The notes beneath the pieces are model-generated. The model worked only from the letters and a program-made list of their open reading frames with translations. It was not told where the DNA came from and ran no database searches. The translations under genes were made by a program, and so were the position numbers. From Lachnospiraceae bacterium XBB2008 (GTDB lineage: Bacteria > Bacillota > Clostridia > Lachnospirales > Lachnospiraceae): a stretch of 64,000 nucleotides of DNA. Within the stretch, counting starts at the first letter, position 1, and every line of letters begins with the position of its first letter. The stretch covers positions 1 through 64,000 of the forward strand of contig FMVL01000014.1 in assembly GCA_900102235.1 (NCBI GenBank). The letters are read 5' to 3'. Of the stretch, positions 1-7,566 are shown in pieces.

Positions 1-453
1 AATCTTATCAATTGCCTTTCCAGCTTTTAGCCCAAGCTCATCTGCGGTTTTTTGGATCTTATCGTTAGTACCCTCAAATGCATCTTCTATCTTCTTAGTA
101 GTATCGGATTCAGGATTTATAAGGTATGGAACTGCTCTTACAGCCGTTTCAACAGTTGCGGTAGCAAGAACTGCCGCCCATTTAGCAAGCCCTATCCCCA
201 GACGAGCAGTTTTTCCGGCAAACGAATTGACAGTGTCAGCTGCAATAGCTGCGTGACATTCTGCCACATAATCTTTATATTCCTTAGTATCATGCTTTTT
301 ATTAAATCTACATGCCGAAGTACAACAATCACATTTTTTGCAGATCACCCACCCGCATGCCGTACATGTGTCCAGAAGCGTAGCTTTGAAGGGTTCCTTA
401 CAATTCCAGCAGTGGTTACTATAATATGGCCCATAATGTGATGAATAATTCAT
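1..453 (-). CDS. zinc-ribbon protein, 3' end beyond window
   Basis: The frame is open from an ATG at 453 to the left edge, so the C-terminus is outside the window. Residues about 16-48 carry CWNC, CTAC and CKKCDCC clusters, the pattern of a double zinc ribbon. After this comes a mostly helical, alanine-rich stretch with no clear membrane anchor. A GAGG ribosome site lies about 9 bases upstream of the ATG. The gene follows the DGY-repeat gene on the same strand with a 73-base gap. Function is unknown; it belongs to the accessory block downstream of ssrA. Confidence 0.7.
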   Translation of the reverse strand, partial: MNYSSHYGPYYSNHCWNCKEPFKATLLDTCTACGWVICKKCDCCTSACRFNKKHDTKEYKDYVAECHAAIAADTVNSFAGKTARLGIGLAKWAAVLATATVETAVRAVPYLINPESDTTKKIEDAFEGTNDKIQKTADELGLKAGKAIDKI

Positions 454-526
454 ATAAGAACCTCATTGATACAATAACTTTCAACTCATGAAATATCTTC
501 ACGAAAACAACGAAAAAAACCGTAAC

Positions 527-904
527 TCAAGGATTGCATGTTTTACAAGGATTATATCCTTTATCAATTAACGATTCCCTATCATCATAGGTGATACTGT
601 ATTGATTTGAGGGAAAACCCAACAACTCACAATCAGGACAATGAAAATAGAAATTATAATCAGTTACATAGTATGCTGTCGCATCAAATCCATTTTTAGA
701 ATCTTTTTGCCCATCTTCATATCCATTCTTATACCCAACATCATATCCGTCTTCTTTGCCAACACTATACCCATCGTTGTATCCATCATCATATGTCCGT
801 GAATCTCCGCATGACTGAATTAAAAGACCTATGACAATAGCGATAAGAGGAACAACTGTAAACTCAGATAGTTTCTCTAACCTAACTTTCGTAGAGTCCT
901 TCAT
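527..904 (-). CDS. DGY-repeat anchored protein with Cys/His C-terminal motif
   Basis: 125 residues. Residues about 15-33 form one hydrophobic segment ending in LLIQSCG, which resembles a lipobox or membrane anchor. It is followed by a short-period repeat of the form DGYxxGY (about residues 38-68). The C-terminus has FHCPDC, about 20 residues, then GYNPCKTCNP, an arrangement like the small metal-binding domains at the end of Ada-like and nuclease-associated proteins. A GGGAGGG ribosome site sits close to the ATG. I infer an extracytoplasmic protein with a metal-binding tail; the function is not known. Confidence 0.7.
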   Translation of the reverse strand: MKDSTKVRLEKLSEFTVVPLIAIVIGLLIQSCGDSRTYDDGYNDGYSVGKEDGYDVGYKNGYEDGQKDSKNGFDATAYYVTDYNFYFHCPDCELLGFPSNQYSITYDDRESLIDKGYNPCKTCNP

Positions 905-1030
905 AATTATCCCTCCCTACACTCCGTTTGTTTCCTTGCCGGACAAGATATCTTTATATCTAACAATCCCTTATGATGAGTATCCTTCTGGAACACAGTT
1001 TCAAGCAACTGATTCCTATAATATACTGTA

Positions 1031-1363
1031 TTACAAACCAAGAATTTCCGCTTTTTTTCTATTGTATTCCTCTTCAGAAATAATTCCTTCATCAAATAAT
1101 TGTTTCCATTTACGCATCTGTTGTATTTGATTATCACTTAGCGGCTTTGAATCACTTTCTTGATCAGTTAATCCACGACTCACATCAGAAGAGATAGGTG
1201 GCATCTGTCTATTATCTTCTGTTATTGAACCTAAACCTGTTGAGTTGTCTTTCACATTGGAATAAGTGGAATATGATGTTTTTTCCGCTTTATTTCTTTC
1301 AACACTATTATCTGCATTAGCATAATTTAAATTGCCAAATGAAGTATTCTGAATTGGGATATC
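1031..1363 (-). pseudogene. SHOCT-domain protein remnant, 5' end missing
   Basis: The open frame runs from just inside a TAA at 1364-1366 to a stop at 1031 without any ATG. The only usable in-frame start is a GTG at 1255, which would give 74 residues. The last 27 residues (KWKQLFDEGIISEEEYNRKK and onward) match the SHOCT short C-terminal domain, usually found at the end of longer proteins. The N-terminal part is low in complexity and rich in Asn and Ser. The lack of a proper start, directly against the shortened radical SAM gene, suggests a deletion joined two broken genes. A short GTG-started protein may still be made. Confidence 0.55.
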
Positions 1364-1409
1364 TTAATGATAAGCCCCATACAGATATCGCAGACCTTTC
1401 AGCAATATA

Positions 1410-2036
1410 CTACATAAATCTTGGTACACACTGATCTTTTGTCCTGTCTATGATTGCTTCTATATCCGTAATCCCCGGGAACACGGGTGAAATGAAGCAA
1501 ATTGTACGAATGCCTGCCGCATATACCTCTTTCATTGCAGCAAGCCTTCTTTCTATGCTTACTGCCGCATCCATATCATCTTTAAACTCTTCATCGAGAG
1601 TATTGATTGACCATGATACTGTAAGTCTGCTATTTTCATTGATCTCTTTTAGCAGATCCAGATCTCTTAGTACAAGGTCTGACTTTGTGCAGATAAGTAT
1701 GTCCGCACCACTGTCCTTTAGTTCTTCCAGAAGTCTTCTTGTATTTTTATATGTTTCCTCTAGCGGATTATAACCATCCGTAACTGTTCCAATGATCACC
1801 TTCTGGCCGGCATACTTCTTTGGATTCTTTATTTCAGGCCAGTCTTTCACATCCATGAAAGTTCCCCATTCCTCCGTATGCCCTGTAAAGCGTTTCATAA
1901 AAGATGCGTAGCAGTATTTACAGGCATGGGGACACCCCACATAGGGATTCACCGAATATCCTCCAATAGGAGTATTCGATTTTGTCATTACACTTTTGGT
2001 TTCTATATAATTTACTTTGATTTCTGGTTGTTCCAT
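1410..2036 (-). CDS. radical SAM mobile pair protein B, C-terminally short
   Basis: 208 residues. The radical SAM cluster motif CPHACKYCYA (Cys-x3-Cys-x2-Cys) near residue 34 binds a 4Fe-4S cluster, and GTVTDGYNPLE follows, as in spore-photoproduct-lyase-like enzymes. The protein ends abruptly at TKDQCVPRFM. Relatives continue for several tens of residues, so the 3' end has probably been lost at the junction with the SHOCT remnant. It overlaps the end of protein A by 25 bases, the usual A-B pairing. The substrate of this pair is unknown; activity of the shortened enzyme is doubtful. Confidence 0.75.
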   Translation of the reverse strand: MEQPEIKVNYIETKSVMTKSNTPIGGYSVNPYVGCPHACKYCYASFMKRFTGHTEEWGTFMDVKDWPEIKNPKKYAGQKVIIGTVTDGYNPLEETYKNTRRLLEELKDSGADILICTKSDLVLRDLDLLKEINENSRLTVSWSINTLDEEFKDDMDAAVSIERRLAAMKEVYAAGIRTICFISPVFPGITDIEAIIDRTKDQCVPRFM

Positions 2037-2710
2037 ATCCTCTGTTCCTCCAGCACTTTGTTAAAAGCATCCGGCATTTCCTGTATCATTTCTTCTCCCA
2101 TAATCGGAACAAGATCTTCTTTCCAGAATACAGGAATGTTCAGTTCATGAGCCTGTTCTGTCAATGAATAAGCCCACCCGGGATCTGTTTTAACAGTCCT
2201 GCTCTTTGCACCTGTCATGGTTCCCACCACAATCCAGTCAATGCCTGTAAGATCAACCTTACCCGGATCATCGAACAAAGGCTCAAAGGTAACATGATAT
2301 TTCTTTGCCTTCACATTGCTCCGCAGTGCATCAATACGCCATAACTCAGACTTTCTCGTAACTGTAACGCCAAACCATGCATTATCAAGATCTGTTTCAA
2401 AAGACAGAAGATCCGGTCGTTTGGTAAGAAAAAGAAACTGGTGCTGAGGATTCTCGGCTATCTTTTTAAAGACTTCCTCTCTCCATTCCTCATGCCAGCC
2501 CGAGAGATCGCTCATACCGGTCAGCAGAAAATTCTGCGGCTTTTTCTTTTCCATCATACGAAGCTTTCCTTGAAAAAACTGTGGCTTTTCAAAATCATCT
2601 ATGATGTGATAACGCCTCGTATTGTTTCTGGCATAGCAGTACGGACATCCAACAGTGCACCCTATAACAAGATTCATGTTCTGAATCTGATCTTTAATAC
2701 AGATACTCAT
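2012..2710 (-). CDS. radical SAM mobile pair protein A
   Basis: 232 residues with a radical SAM motif CTVGCPYCYA near residue 18, then FLLTGMSDLSGWHEEW and FLTKRPDLL, the signature of the bacteriophage Gp37/DUF5131-like radical SAM group. Proteins of this kind occur with protein B and a MarR regulator as a small unit found sporadically in Firmicutes. The start overlaps the MarR gene by 4 bases (ATGA), which implies translational coupling. The reaction is not known; it presumably binds a 4Fe-4S cluster and S-adenosylmethionine. Confidence 0.82.
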   Translation of the reverse strand: MSICIKDQIQNMNLVIGCTVGCPYCYARNNTRRYHIIDDFEKPQFFQGKLRMMEKKKPQNFLLTGMSDLSGWHEEWREEVFKKIAENPQHQFLFLTKRPDLLSFETDLDNAWFGVTVTRKSELWRIDALRSNVKAKKYHVTFEPLFDDPGKVDLTGIDWIVVGTMTGAKSRTVKTDPGWAYSLTEQAHELNIPVFWKEDLVPIMGEEMIQEMPDAFNKVLEEQRIWNNQKSK

Positions 2711-3144
2711 TTGTCACTCCATTCCTCAAGGTTTACCCTGATGCGGTTAAGATACTCTTCAAACTGAAGAATCTCTTTATCCGTAAAATCACGATAATAA
2801 ATATTCCCCATCTCATTGGATACGGAGTCATAAGCTTCTTTAAGTTCTTTGGCTTTATCTGTGAGGAACAGAAGAGTTTTTCTCTTATCAGCTTCATCCG
2901 TTTTGCGGCTTATCAGTCCGTTTTTTTCCATCCGCTCAAGCATGGTCGTAAGTGAAGTAATTGCAAGTCCGCTTTTCTCGGAAATTATTTTAATAGGAAC
3001 ACCATCTTCCTGCCATAAGACATAAAGAATCCTTCCCTGAGCTCCGTTAAATGCATCAATGTTTTTTTCTGCCAGTATCCTTTCAAATATACGATCACCC
3101 AGCTGTTTTATTTTTGTAACAAGAAATCCACCATTTGTCTTCAT
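2707..3144 (-). CDS. MarR-family regulator of the radical SAM pair
   Basis: 145 residues with a winged helix: the recognition region GVPIKIISEKSGLAITSLTT is followed by a wing with DEADKRKTLLFLT. It is first in a three-gene operon with radical SAM proteins A and B and overlaps A by 4 bases. A perfect 18-bp inverted repeat directly upstream overlaps its promoter and ribosome site, the expected place for autorepression. I infer that it represses itself and the pair; the inducer is unknown. Confidence 0.88.
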   Translation of the reverse strand: MKTNGGFLVTKIKQLGDRIFERILAEKNIDAFNGAQGRILYVLWQEDGVPIKIISEKSGLAITSLTTMLERMEKNGLISRKTDEADKRKTLLFLTDKAKELKEAYDSVSNEMGNIYYRDFTDKEILQFEEYLNRIRVNLEEWSDK

Positions 3145-3148
3145 AATT

Positions 3149-3200
3149 AAATACTCCTATATCGTAGTTTTATATTACGATATAGGAGTATTTGTGTCAA
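3149..3200 (-). promoter_or_regulatory. sigma-A promoter inside a perfect 18-bp inverted-repeat operator
   Basis: Read on the minus strand there is TTGACA (3195-3200), a 17-base spacer and TAATAT (3172-3177). An inverted repeat with 18-bp arms (3149-3166 and 3176-3193) and a 9-base spacer covers the -10 element and most of the -35/-10 spacer. The proximal arm also contains the AGGAG ribosome site of the MarR gene. A dimeric regulator bound here would block the promoter, and the transcript could also fold to hide the ribosome site. Confidence 0.85.
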
Positions 3201-3250
3201 GCACACATATCATAACTTCCGCTATAATGCTCATTCCAACAAACTGGGAT

Positions 3251-3817
3251 TTATACATTTCCCGTATCATTCCATTCCGATTTCAACAGGCTGTACATAC
3301 AGGCATCAACAATTCCTTTATTGCTAATATCTGCTTGTCGTAGCGTTCCTTCATAAGTTAAGCCACATTTCTTCATTACATTTCCTGAATATGGATTGTT
3401 AGGGTCATGCTGCGCCTCAATTCTATTAGCACCTACTTCATTAAATAGATATGGAATAATTGCAGAAAATGCTTCTGATGTAATTCCTTTATGCCACCAT
3501 TTGCTACCAATACAATAACCAATATGTAAAATATTCAAATCATCATTTTTATCAACAACGCTTATCGTACCAATAGGCTCATTAATATCTTTAAGAACAA
3601 TTGCCCACTGATAAAATTCTGGTTTTTCACTTTCTTTTATCCAACCTTTAATAACTGTCTCTGTTATTTTCTTAGAAGTATGTGTTGGCCATCTTAAAAA
3701 TTCAGTTACCCTATCATCAGATGTCCAATTCATATATGCCGCATTTATGTCCTCAGCACAGAATTTTCTCAATAATAACCTATGGGTTTCTATTGTTTTC
3801 GTTCCTTTATGCTCCAT
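3251..3817 (-). CDS. GNAT-family N-acetyltransferase (RimJ/RimL type)
   Basis: 188 residues opening with ETHRLLLRKFCAEDI, typical of RimJ/RimL-like acetyltransferases. The acetyl-CoA region lies around HIGYCIGSKWWHKGITSEAF, with NRIEAQHDPNNPYSGNVMKK near the end. It probably transfers acetyl from acetyl-CoA to an amine; the substrate cannot be told from sequence. GAGGAG precedes the ATG. The gene is more AT-rich than the core genes further right, consistent with an acquired gene. Confidence 0.85.
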   Translation of the reverse strand: MEHKGTKTIETHRLLLRKFCAEDINAAYMNWTSDDRVTEFLRWPTHTSKKITETVIKGWIKESEKPEFYQWAIVLKDINEPIGTISVVDKNDDLNILHIGYCIGSKWWHKGITSEAFSAIIPYLFNEVGANRIEAQHDPNNPYSGNVMKKCGLTYEGTLRQADISNKGIVDACMYSLLKSEWNDTGNV

Positions 3818-3867
3818 ATTATCATCTCCTCAAATTCTAATTTGTCTAATTCTAAAAATAGGAATTT

Positions 3868-3891
3868 TTATCATCCCTACAAAACTGGAAT
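3868..3891. repeat. shared upstream motif, copy 1 (copy 2 at 5119-5143)
   Basis: A 24-25 base motif ending in AAAACTGGAAT occurs about 50 bases upstream of the GNAT start and again about 20 bases upstream of the MFS start (5119-5143), in the same orientation relative to both genes. About four fifths of positions agree with one gap. It may be a shared regulator site or a flanking repeat of the MFS gene. Confidence 0.4.
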
Positions 3892-3893
3892 TG

Positions 3894-5096
3894 TTAGCAC
3901 TCTGTCTTATTGCACCGGAGGCATAAAGCATAAAATGCAATCGCCAGAAACTGTGATACCACAGACACAGTGACAAGATACACAGGATTCAAATCATACA
4001 GGGCACCGAGAAGCCAACTGCCCAGAAACCACGCAATACCAAATCCTGTCTCAAATATTCCGAAACCGGTGCTTCGCATGGAACGCGGGACGATTCCGCT
4101 GACAGCTGCTTTCATAATACTTTCCTGCGCACCCATTCCAATCCCCCACAGAATTATCCCAGCTCCGATCAACCAGGCATTTCCAGTCATAAAAACAAAA
4201 CATGAGAAGAATGTGCTGCATAGTGTGGAAATGATCAGAGCCTTCAGCCCGACCTTATCATAAAGCCAGCCAAAGAATAGTGCAGCAAAGGCATCCACAG
4301 CCATTGCCCCAGCATATAGCAGGCTGAGCATGGATTCATTAAATGCTCCGGTATTAGCCGAATGAAGTGTGATCAGGGTGAAGTCTGCAAAGCCAAAAGC
4401 AAAAAAGCAGATGGCCGCCATGAACAGAACAAATGACTTCCTGAATTCAAAGCTTGCCGGTTTATCTTCCTGCTTTTCAAAGATCTCCGGATCAGGGTAT
4501 CTTATCTTTGCTGTCAAAACAAGAGCTATGGTGATCATTGCAGGAACAAGCAGTATCGCAAAAGAGATCCTATACGTTGTAAAAAGGTCGTCTGTACCTT
4601 TTACAAGAGCTGTTACAAAAAGCAGTACCGGTCCGAGAAACGCGCCAAGCTGATCCAGAAACTCCTGATAGGCAAAGCCTTTTCCGGTTCCGATCTCGCT
4701 TGCCGCAAAGCTTACCAATGTGTTTTTGGCAGGCTTTTTTATCGCTTTTCCGATACGCTCCAGGATCACAAGACCACAGGCCCAAATCCAGCCATGTTCA
4801 GGTACGAGTGCCAGTGCAGGAATCGCCAGAGCCTGTATTACATAGCCTGTGATAACAAATGTCCAGTATTTCTTCGTTTTATCTGCTATAAATCCGGATA
4901 TGAGCCTTAGTGAATACCCGCACAATTCTCCTATACCGGACACAAATCCGATGGTTGCAGCGGATGCCCCTGCGAGGTTCAGATATTCGCCCAATATGCT
5001 TCTGGCGCCTTCATGAGTCATGTCCGAAAACAGACTTACGATTCCCATCAGGGTTATAAATATTATGGCGCCAGACAAAGCCCTTTTTTTATCCAT
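3894..5096 (-). CDS. MFS transporter
   Basis: 400 residues with about 12 hydrophobic segments and no signal peptide. The layout is that of a major facilitator superfamily permease: GFVSGIGELCGYSLRLISG after the second helix, a central cytoplasmic loop near residues 200-215, and a Gly-rich helix WGIGMGAQESIMKAAVSG in the C-terminal half. The substrate is not recognisable; this subgroup is usually annotated as an efflux or sugar-type transporter. A GGAG site lies about 8 bases before the ATG. It lies in the accessory block next to ssrA. Confidence 0.85.
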   Translation of the reverse strand: MDKKRALSGAIIFITLMGIVSLFSDMTHEGARSILGEYLNLAGASAATIGFVSGIGELCGYSLRLISGFIADKTKKYWTFVITGYVIQALAIPALALVPEHGWIWACGLVILERIGKAIKKPAKNTLVSFAASEIGTGKGFAYQEFLDQLGAFLGPVLLFVTALVKGTDDLFTTYRISFAILLVPAMITIALVLTAKIRYPDPEIFEKQEDKPASFEFRKSFVLFMAAICFFAFGFADFTLITLHSANTGAFNESMLSLLYAGAMAVDAFAALFFGWLYDKVGLKALIISTLCSTFFSCFVFMTGNAWLIGAGIILWGIGMGAQESIMKAAVSGIVPRSMRSTGFGIFETGFGIAWFLGSWLLGALYDLNPVYLVTVSVVSQFLAIAFYALCLRCNKTEC

Positions 5097-5199
5097 GTTC
5101 TACTCCACTAATCCCGATTTGTCATCGTCTATAAAACTGGAATATAATATGCATTCATTCTAACATAACGCTTGACGAAATTCACGGAATTATATATAG

Positions 5200-5243
5200 T
5201 CAAAACGAGCTGAACAATGGATATTTAACCACCATTCAGCTCG
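5200..5243 (-). terminator. Rho-independent terminator after the ssrA-adjacent fragment
   Basis: On the minus strand a 9-bp stem (CGAGCTGAA at 5206-5214 pairing with 5235-5243) is followed by TTTTG. It ends transcription of the fragment at 5252-5572. Confidence 0.7.
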
Positions 5244-5251
5244 TAATTATC

Positions 5252-5572
5252 TTAGGATATCTCATTTACAGAAAAACTTTCACACACTCCCCCCTGCTCT
5301 TCTTTTCCTTCAAAAAAACCTAAAGCCTTAAACGCTTCAAGCACTGCCAGTTCCTTTTCACTCTTAAGCTTAGGAACTATCTTTCCAGCACCTATTTTAA
5401 GCTTATCAGCCCCGCATTTGTCCCTAACGGAACACACGCTTGATTTGCTGATATCAAGCCCATAAGCCCTCTTAACCCATTTCCTGACGCCTCCGATCGA
5501 TAGCGAATATGTATTCTGCCATTTTTCGGACTCTGCCTCGTATGGATTACGAATGCCGCAAATAAGGTAAAG
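5252..5572 (-). pseudogene. 5'-truncated gene fragment abutting ssrA
   Basis: An open frame of about 107 codons with no ATG. Its extension to the right would run through the ssrA terminator hairpin and into the tmRNA 3' end, so it is not a complete gene. The conserved-looking part is YSLSIGGVRKWVKRAYGLD, then SSVCSVRDKCGADKLKIGAG and KSEKELAVLEAFKALGF, which suggests a small helical DNA-binding domain. It has its own terminator. I do not recognise the family. The likely explanation is that an element inserted at the ssrA 3' end and left only the C-terminal part of one gene. Confidence 0.5.
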
Positions 5573-5573
5573 C

Positions 5574-5616
5574 CGTGTTTTGAACACCTTAACGGACAGG
5601 TGTTCGTCAAAACACG
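5574..5616 (-). terminator. terminator of ssrA
   Basis: An extended stem-loop directly after the tmRNA 3' end: CGTGTTTTG pairs with CAAAACACG and, inside a 3-base bulge, AACACCT pairs with AGGTGTT. The following minus-strand sequence is only moderately T-rich (GCTTTACCTTATTT). Confidence 0.65.
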
Positions 5617-5619
5617 CTG

Positions 5620-5982
5620 TAGTGGACCAGGTGGGAGTCGAACCCACGTCCAAAAACCAATCCGCGTCTCTTCTACATGTTTAGTCTGTCTTCATACCTG
5701 GAGAAAAAGTGAACTGACAAACTTTTCTTCTCCGGGTTCGCGATAGTCTTGAGCTGCTTCTCGAGAACTTGCTTTACAGCATGCAGCCGCTACTTTGGAA
5801 CCCTCACGAGTATAGCGGCGTTATCGTGAGGGCTTATCACCCTAAGGTGAGGCAGGCTTTACGCTGCTGCCAGTGCGTAATCGTCGTTAGCGATTATTCT
5901 TTGGTGTCGGATTTACGAGGTGTCCACCATCCTCGACATGCTTCTTCCGTTTCATGATCCCTGTCGAAACCTTGACTGGCCC
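5620..5982 (-). ncRNA. ssrA: transfer-messenger RNA (tmRNA)
   Basis: The 5' end GGGCCAG (5976-5982) pairs over 7 bp, with one G-U, to CTGGTCC (5624-5630). The T arm reads GTGGGTTCGACTCCCAC, and GTTTCGACAGGGAT follows the 5' stem, the universal tmRNA block. The resume codon is GCT at 5889-5891 after TAATC. The tag frame encodes ANDDYALAAA followed by TAA (5859-5861), so the full tag with the charged alanine is AANDDYALAAA. The 3' end is A-CTA, so CCA is not encoded exactly. It lies 31 bases downstream of smpB, its partner. It rescues ribosomes stalled on mRNA lacking a stop codon and marks the product for degradation. Confidence 0.96.
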
Positions 5983-6013
5983 ATGTTATATAAACCGTAC
6001 TCAACCTTACGGA

Positions 6014-6481
6014 TCAGTACAGATTTTTGACTTTAAACTCTCTCTCGCTTTCTCTCCTTGCGTCTTTTTTGGCTATATCCGCCCTCTTGTCGTAGAGTTT
6101 CTTACCCTTGGCAAGAGCGATCTCTATCTTGGCGCGTCCGTCCTTGAAATATACCTGCAGAGGGACTATCGTGTAACCCTCTCTGGTGACCGCGGAGTCG
6201 AGTTTTATTATCTCGTACTTATGAAGCATTAGCTTCTTCGGACGCAGCGGATCCTTATTGAATATATTGCCCATCTCATAGGGAGATATGTTCATGCCGT
6301 AAGCATATACCTCACCGTTCTCTATGCGGATATAAGCCTCTTTGATGGAACACTTGCCCATCCTCAGACTTTTGACTTCAGTCCCGTGCAGGACTAACCC
6401 GCATTCAAACTTCTCCTCTATGAAATAATCGTGGAATGCCTTTTTGTTATTGGCAACCAGTTTCATTCCTTCTTTAGCCAT
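6014..6481 (-). CDS. smpB: SsrA-binding protein SmpB
   Basis: 155 residues, the normal size. Key blocks: [32 protein letters not shown], the oligonucleotide-binding fold, and the basic C-terminal tail [20 protein letters not shown], which enters the mRNA channel in place of codon-anticodon pairing. It binds tmRNA and brings it to stalled ribosomes. ssrA follows directly. Many Firmicutes carry rnr between secG and smpB; here it is absent. Confidence 0.97.
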   Translation of the reverse strand: MAKEGMKLVANNKKAFHDYFIEEKFECGLVLHGTEVKSLRMGKCSIKEAYIRIENGEVYAYGMNISPYEMGNIFNKDPLRPKKLMLHKYEIIKLDSAVTREGYTIVPLQVYFKDGRAKIEIALAKGKKLYDKRADIAKKDARRESEREFKVKNLY

Positions 6482-6500
6482 GATCGTACTTTACGCTGTT

Positions 6501-6533
6501 AAAAAAATAAGCTCCTGTGATTATCACAGGAGC
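6501..6533 (-). terminator. terminator between secG and smpB
   Basis: A perfect hairpin (GCTCCTGTGA pairing with TCACAGGAGC, 6511-6533) followed on the minus strand by TTATTTTTTT. It sits between secG and smpB, so smpB-ssrA need read-through or their own promoter. Confidence 0.9.
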
Positions 6534-6547
6534 CGGTACGCATTTTC

Positions 6548-6787
6548 TCAAAAGACCTTAAGATTGAGGACGATCGCAAATACGATAAAGAATATTGCCA
6601 GAACGGTAGTAAACTTAACCAGCTTACCTTCCATTGAACGGCCCTTATTCTTGCCCCAATAGGTCTCTGCTGCTCCTGATATGGCTCCGAGTCCTGCCGA
6701 CTTACCTTCCTGAAGAAGAACGACTACAACCAGCGCCAGACAAGCTATGATATATACGATAGTAAGTATAGTTCTTAAAACAGCCAT
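6548..6787 (-). CDS. secG: preprotein translocase subunit SecG
   Basis: 79 residues with two transmembrane helices (about 4-24 and 57-76) and the conserved loop VVLLQEGKSAGLGAISG. It is an accessory membrane subunit of SecYEG that speeds protein export. The order mecA-secG-smpB-ssrA matches Clostridia. GGAGG lies 8 bases before the ATG. Confidence 0.95.
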   Translation of the reverse strand: MAVLRTILTIVYIIACLALVVVVLLQEGKSAGLGAISGAAETYWGKNKGRSMEGKLVKFTTVLAIFFIVFAIVLNLKVF

Positions 6788-6852
6788 TTTATTCCTCCGT
6801 TACAAAACACAAACTATACTTTAACACACGACACATCATTAATCAAGCACTT

Positions 6853-7539
6853 TTACCTCGCTATCTTCTTAAGCGCGCTTAATGCACTCTTTTCTATGAT
6901 CGCTTCTCCGTGCTCGCTCAGATATGTGAGTTTTCCGCGAACATCGACTACTACGTTTGCATAGTCATAAGCCTTGGCCGAGAGCTTGTTGAAGTTGGCC
7001 CATGAGCACCTATTCTTGGTCACTATCAGATAGTATTTGCCGTCTGCAAAACCAAGTATGGATTTGACCTGACCTGCGGCAAATCCGTCTCCCGCAAAGT
7101 CGAGCACATCGCTCATGCTCATGAATTCGAACACTCTGATATCCTCGGGCTGATCCTCTGCCGGATAATATGCCTCCTTGTGATATTCTTCCGGCTCCGT
7201 ATCCATGAACGGATGTTCATCATCGGTCAGCTGTCCTCCGGCAAGAAGGGCCATCACATCACGCATGTGTTCGAGAAAACTCATAAGACCGGTGCTCTTG
7301 TCATTGGTGATCGTGATGATCATGCCGTCGTCCTGGACCGGTGTGATCTGCATCGCGAGGCTGGCACCGTTTATCTCATATCCGACTTCTTCATGAGCTT
7401 CCTCTATCAGCTCACGCAGGAATCCTTCGGCTCGCTCACTACGCTCGAAGATATCTCCCATAGTGATCCCGTGTTCATCCATATCGTCGCCTGTTACTAT
7501 GCACTGGATCGTATCCTGATCTATACGTCTGTACTTCAT
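6853..7539 (-). CDS. mecA: adaptor protein MecA
   Basis: 228 residues from the ATG at 7539 (MKYRRIDQDTIQC), chosen because AGGCGG lies at good spacing; GTG at 7548 and ATG at 7545 are alternatives. The N-terminal domain (to about residue 80) binds substrates, an acidic linker follows, and the C-terminal domain with FAAGQVKSILGFADGKYYLI binds ClpC. MecA delivers substrates such as ComK or misfolded proteins to ClpCP. It is near the tmRNA genes, another protein quality-control system. Confidence 0.9.
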   Translation of the reverse strand: MKYRRIDQDTIQCIVTGDDMDEHGITMGDIFERSERAEGFLRELIEEAHEEVGYEINGASLAMQITPVQDDGMIITITNDKSTGLMSFLEHMRDVMALLAGGQLTDDEHPFMDTEPEEYHKEAYYPAEDQPEDIRVFEFMSMSDVLDFAGDGFAAGQVKSILGFADGKYYLIVTKNRCSWANFNKLSAKAYDYANVVVDVRGKLTYLSEHGEAIIEKSALSALKKIAR

Positions 7540-7566
7540 ATGCATCACCGCCTTTCGGCAAATACA

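Noticed and set aside
52-441. 129-residue plus-strand frame at the left edge
   Set aside because: It mirrors the zinc-ribbon gene, whose Cys clusters are clearly in the minus frame.
907-1137. 76-residue minus-strand frame overlapping the SHOCT remnant
   Set aside because: The SHOCT motif is in the other frame; this frame has no ribosome site or domain.
5769-5957. Small plus-strand frame within 5.8-6.0 kb
   Set aside because: The region is tmRNA, with a matching acceptor stem and a tag frame.
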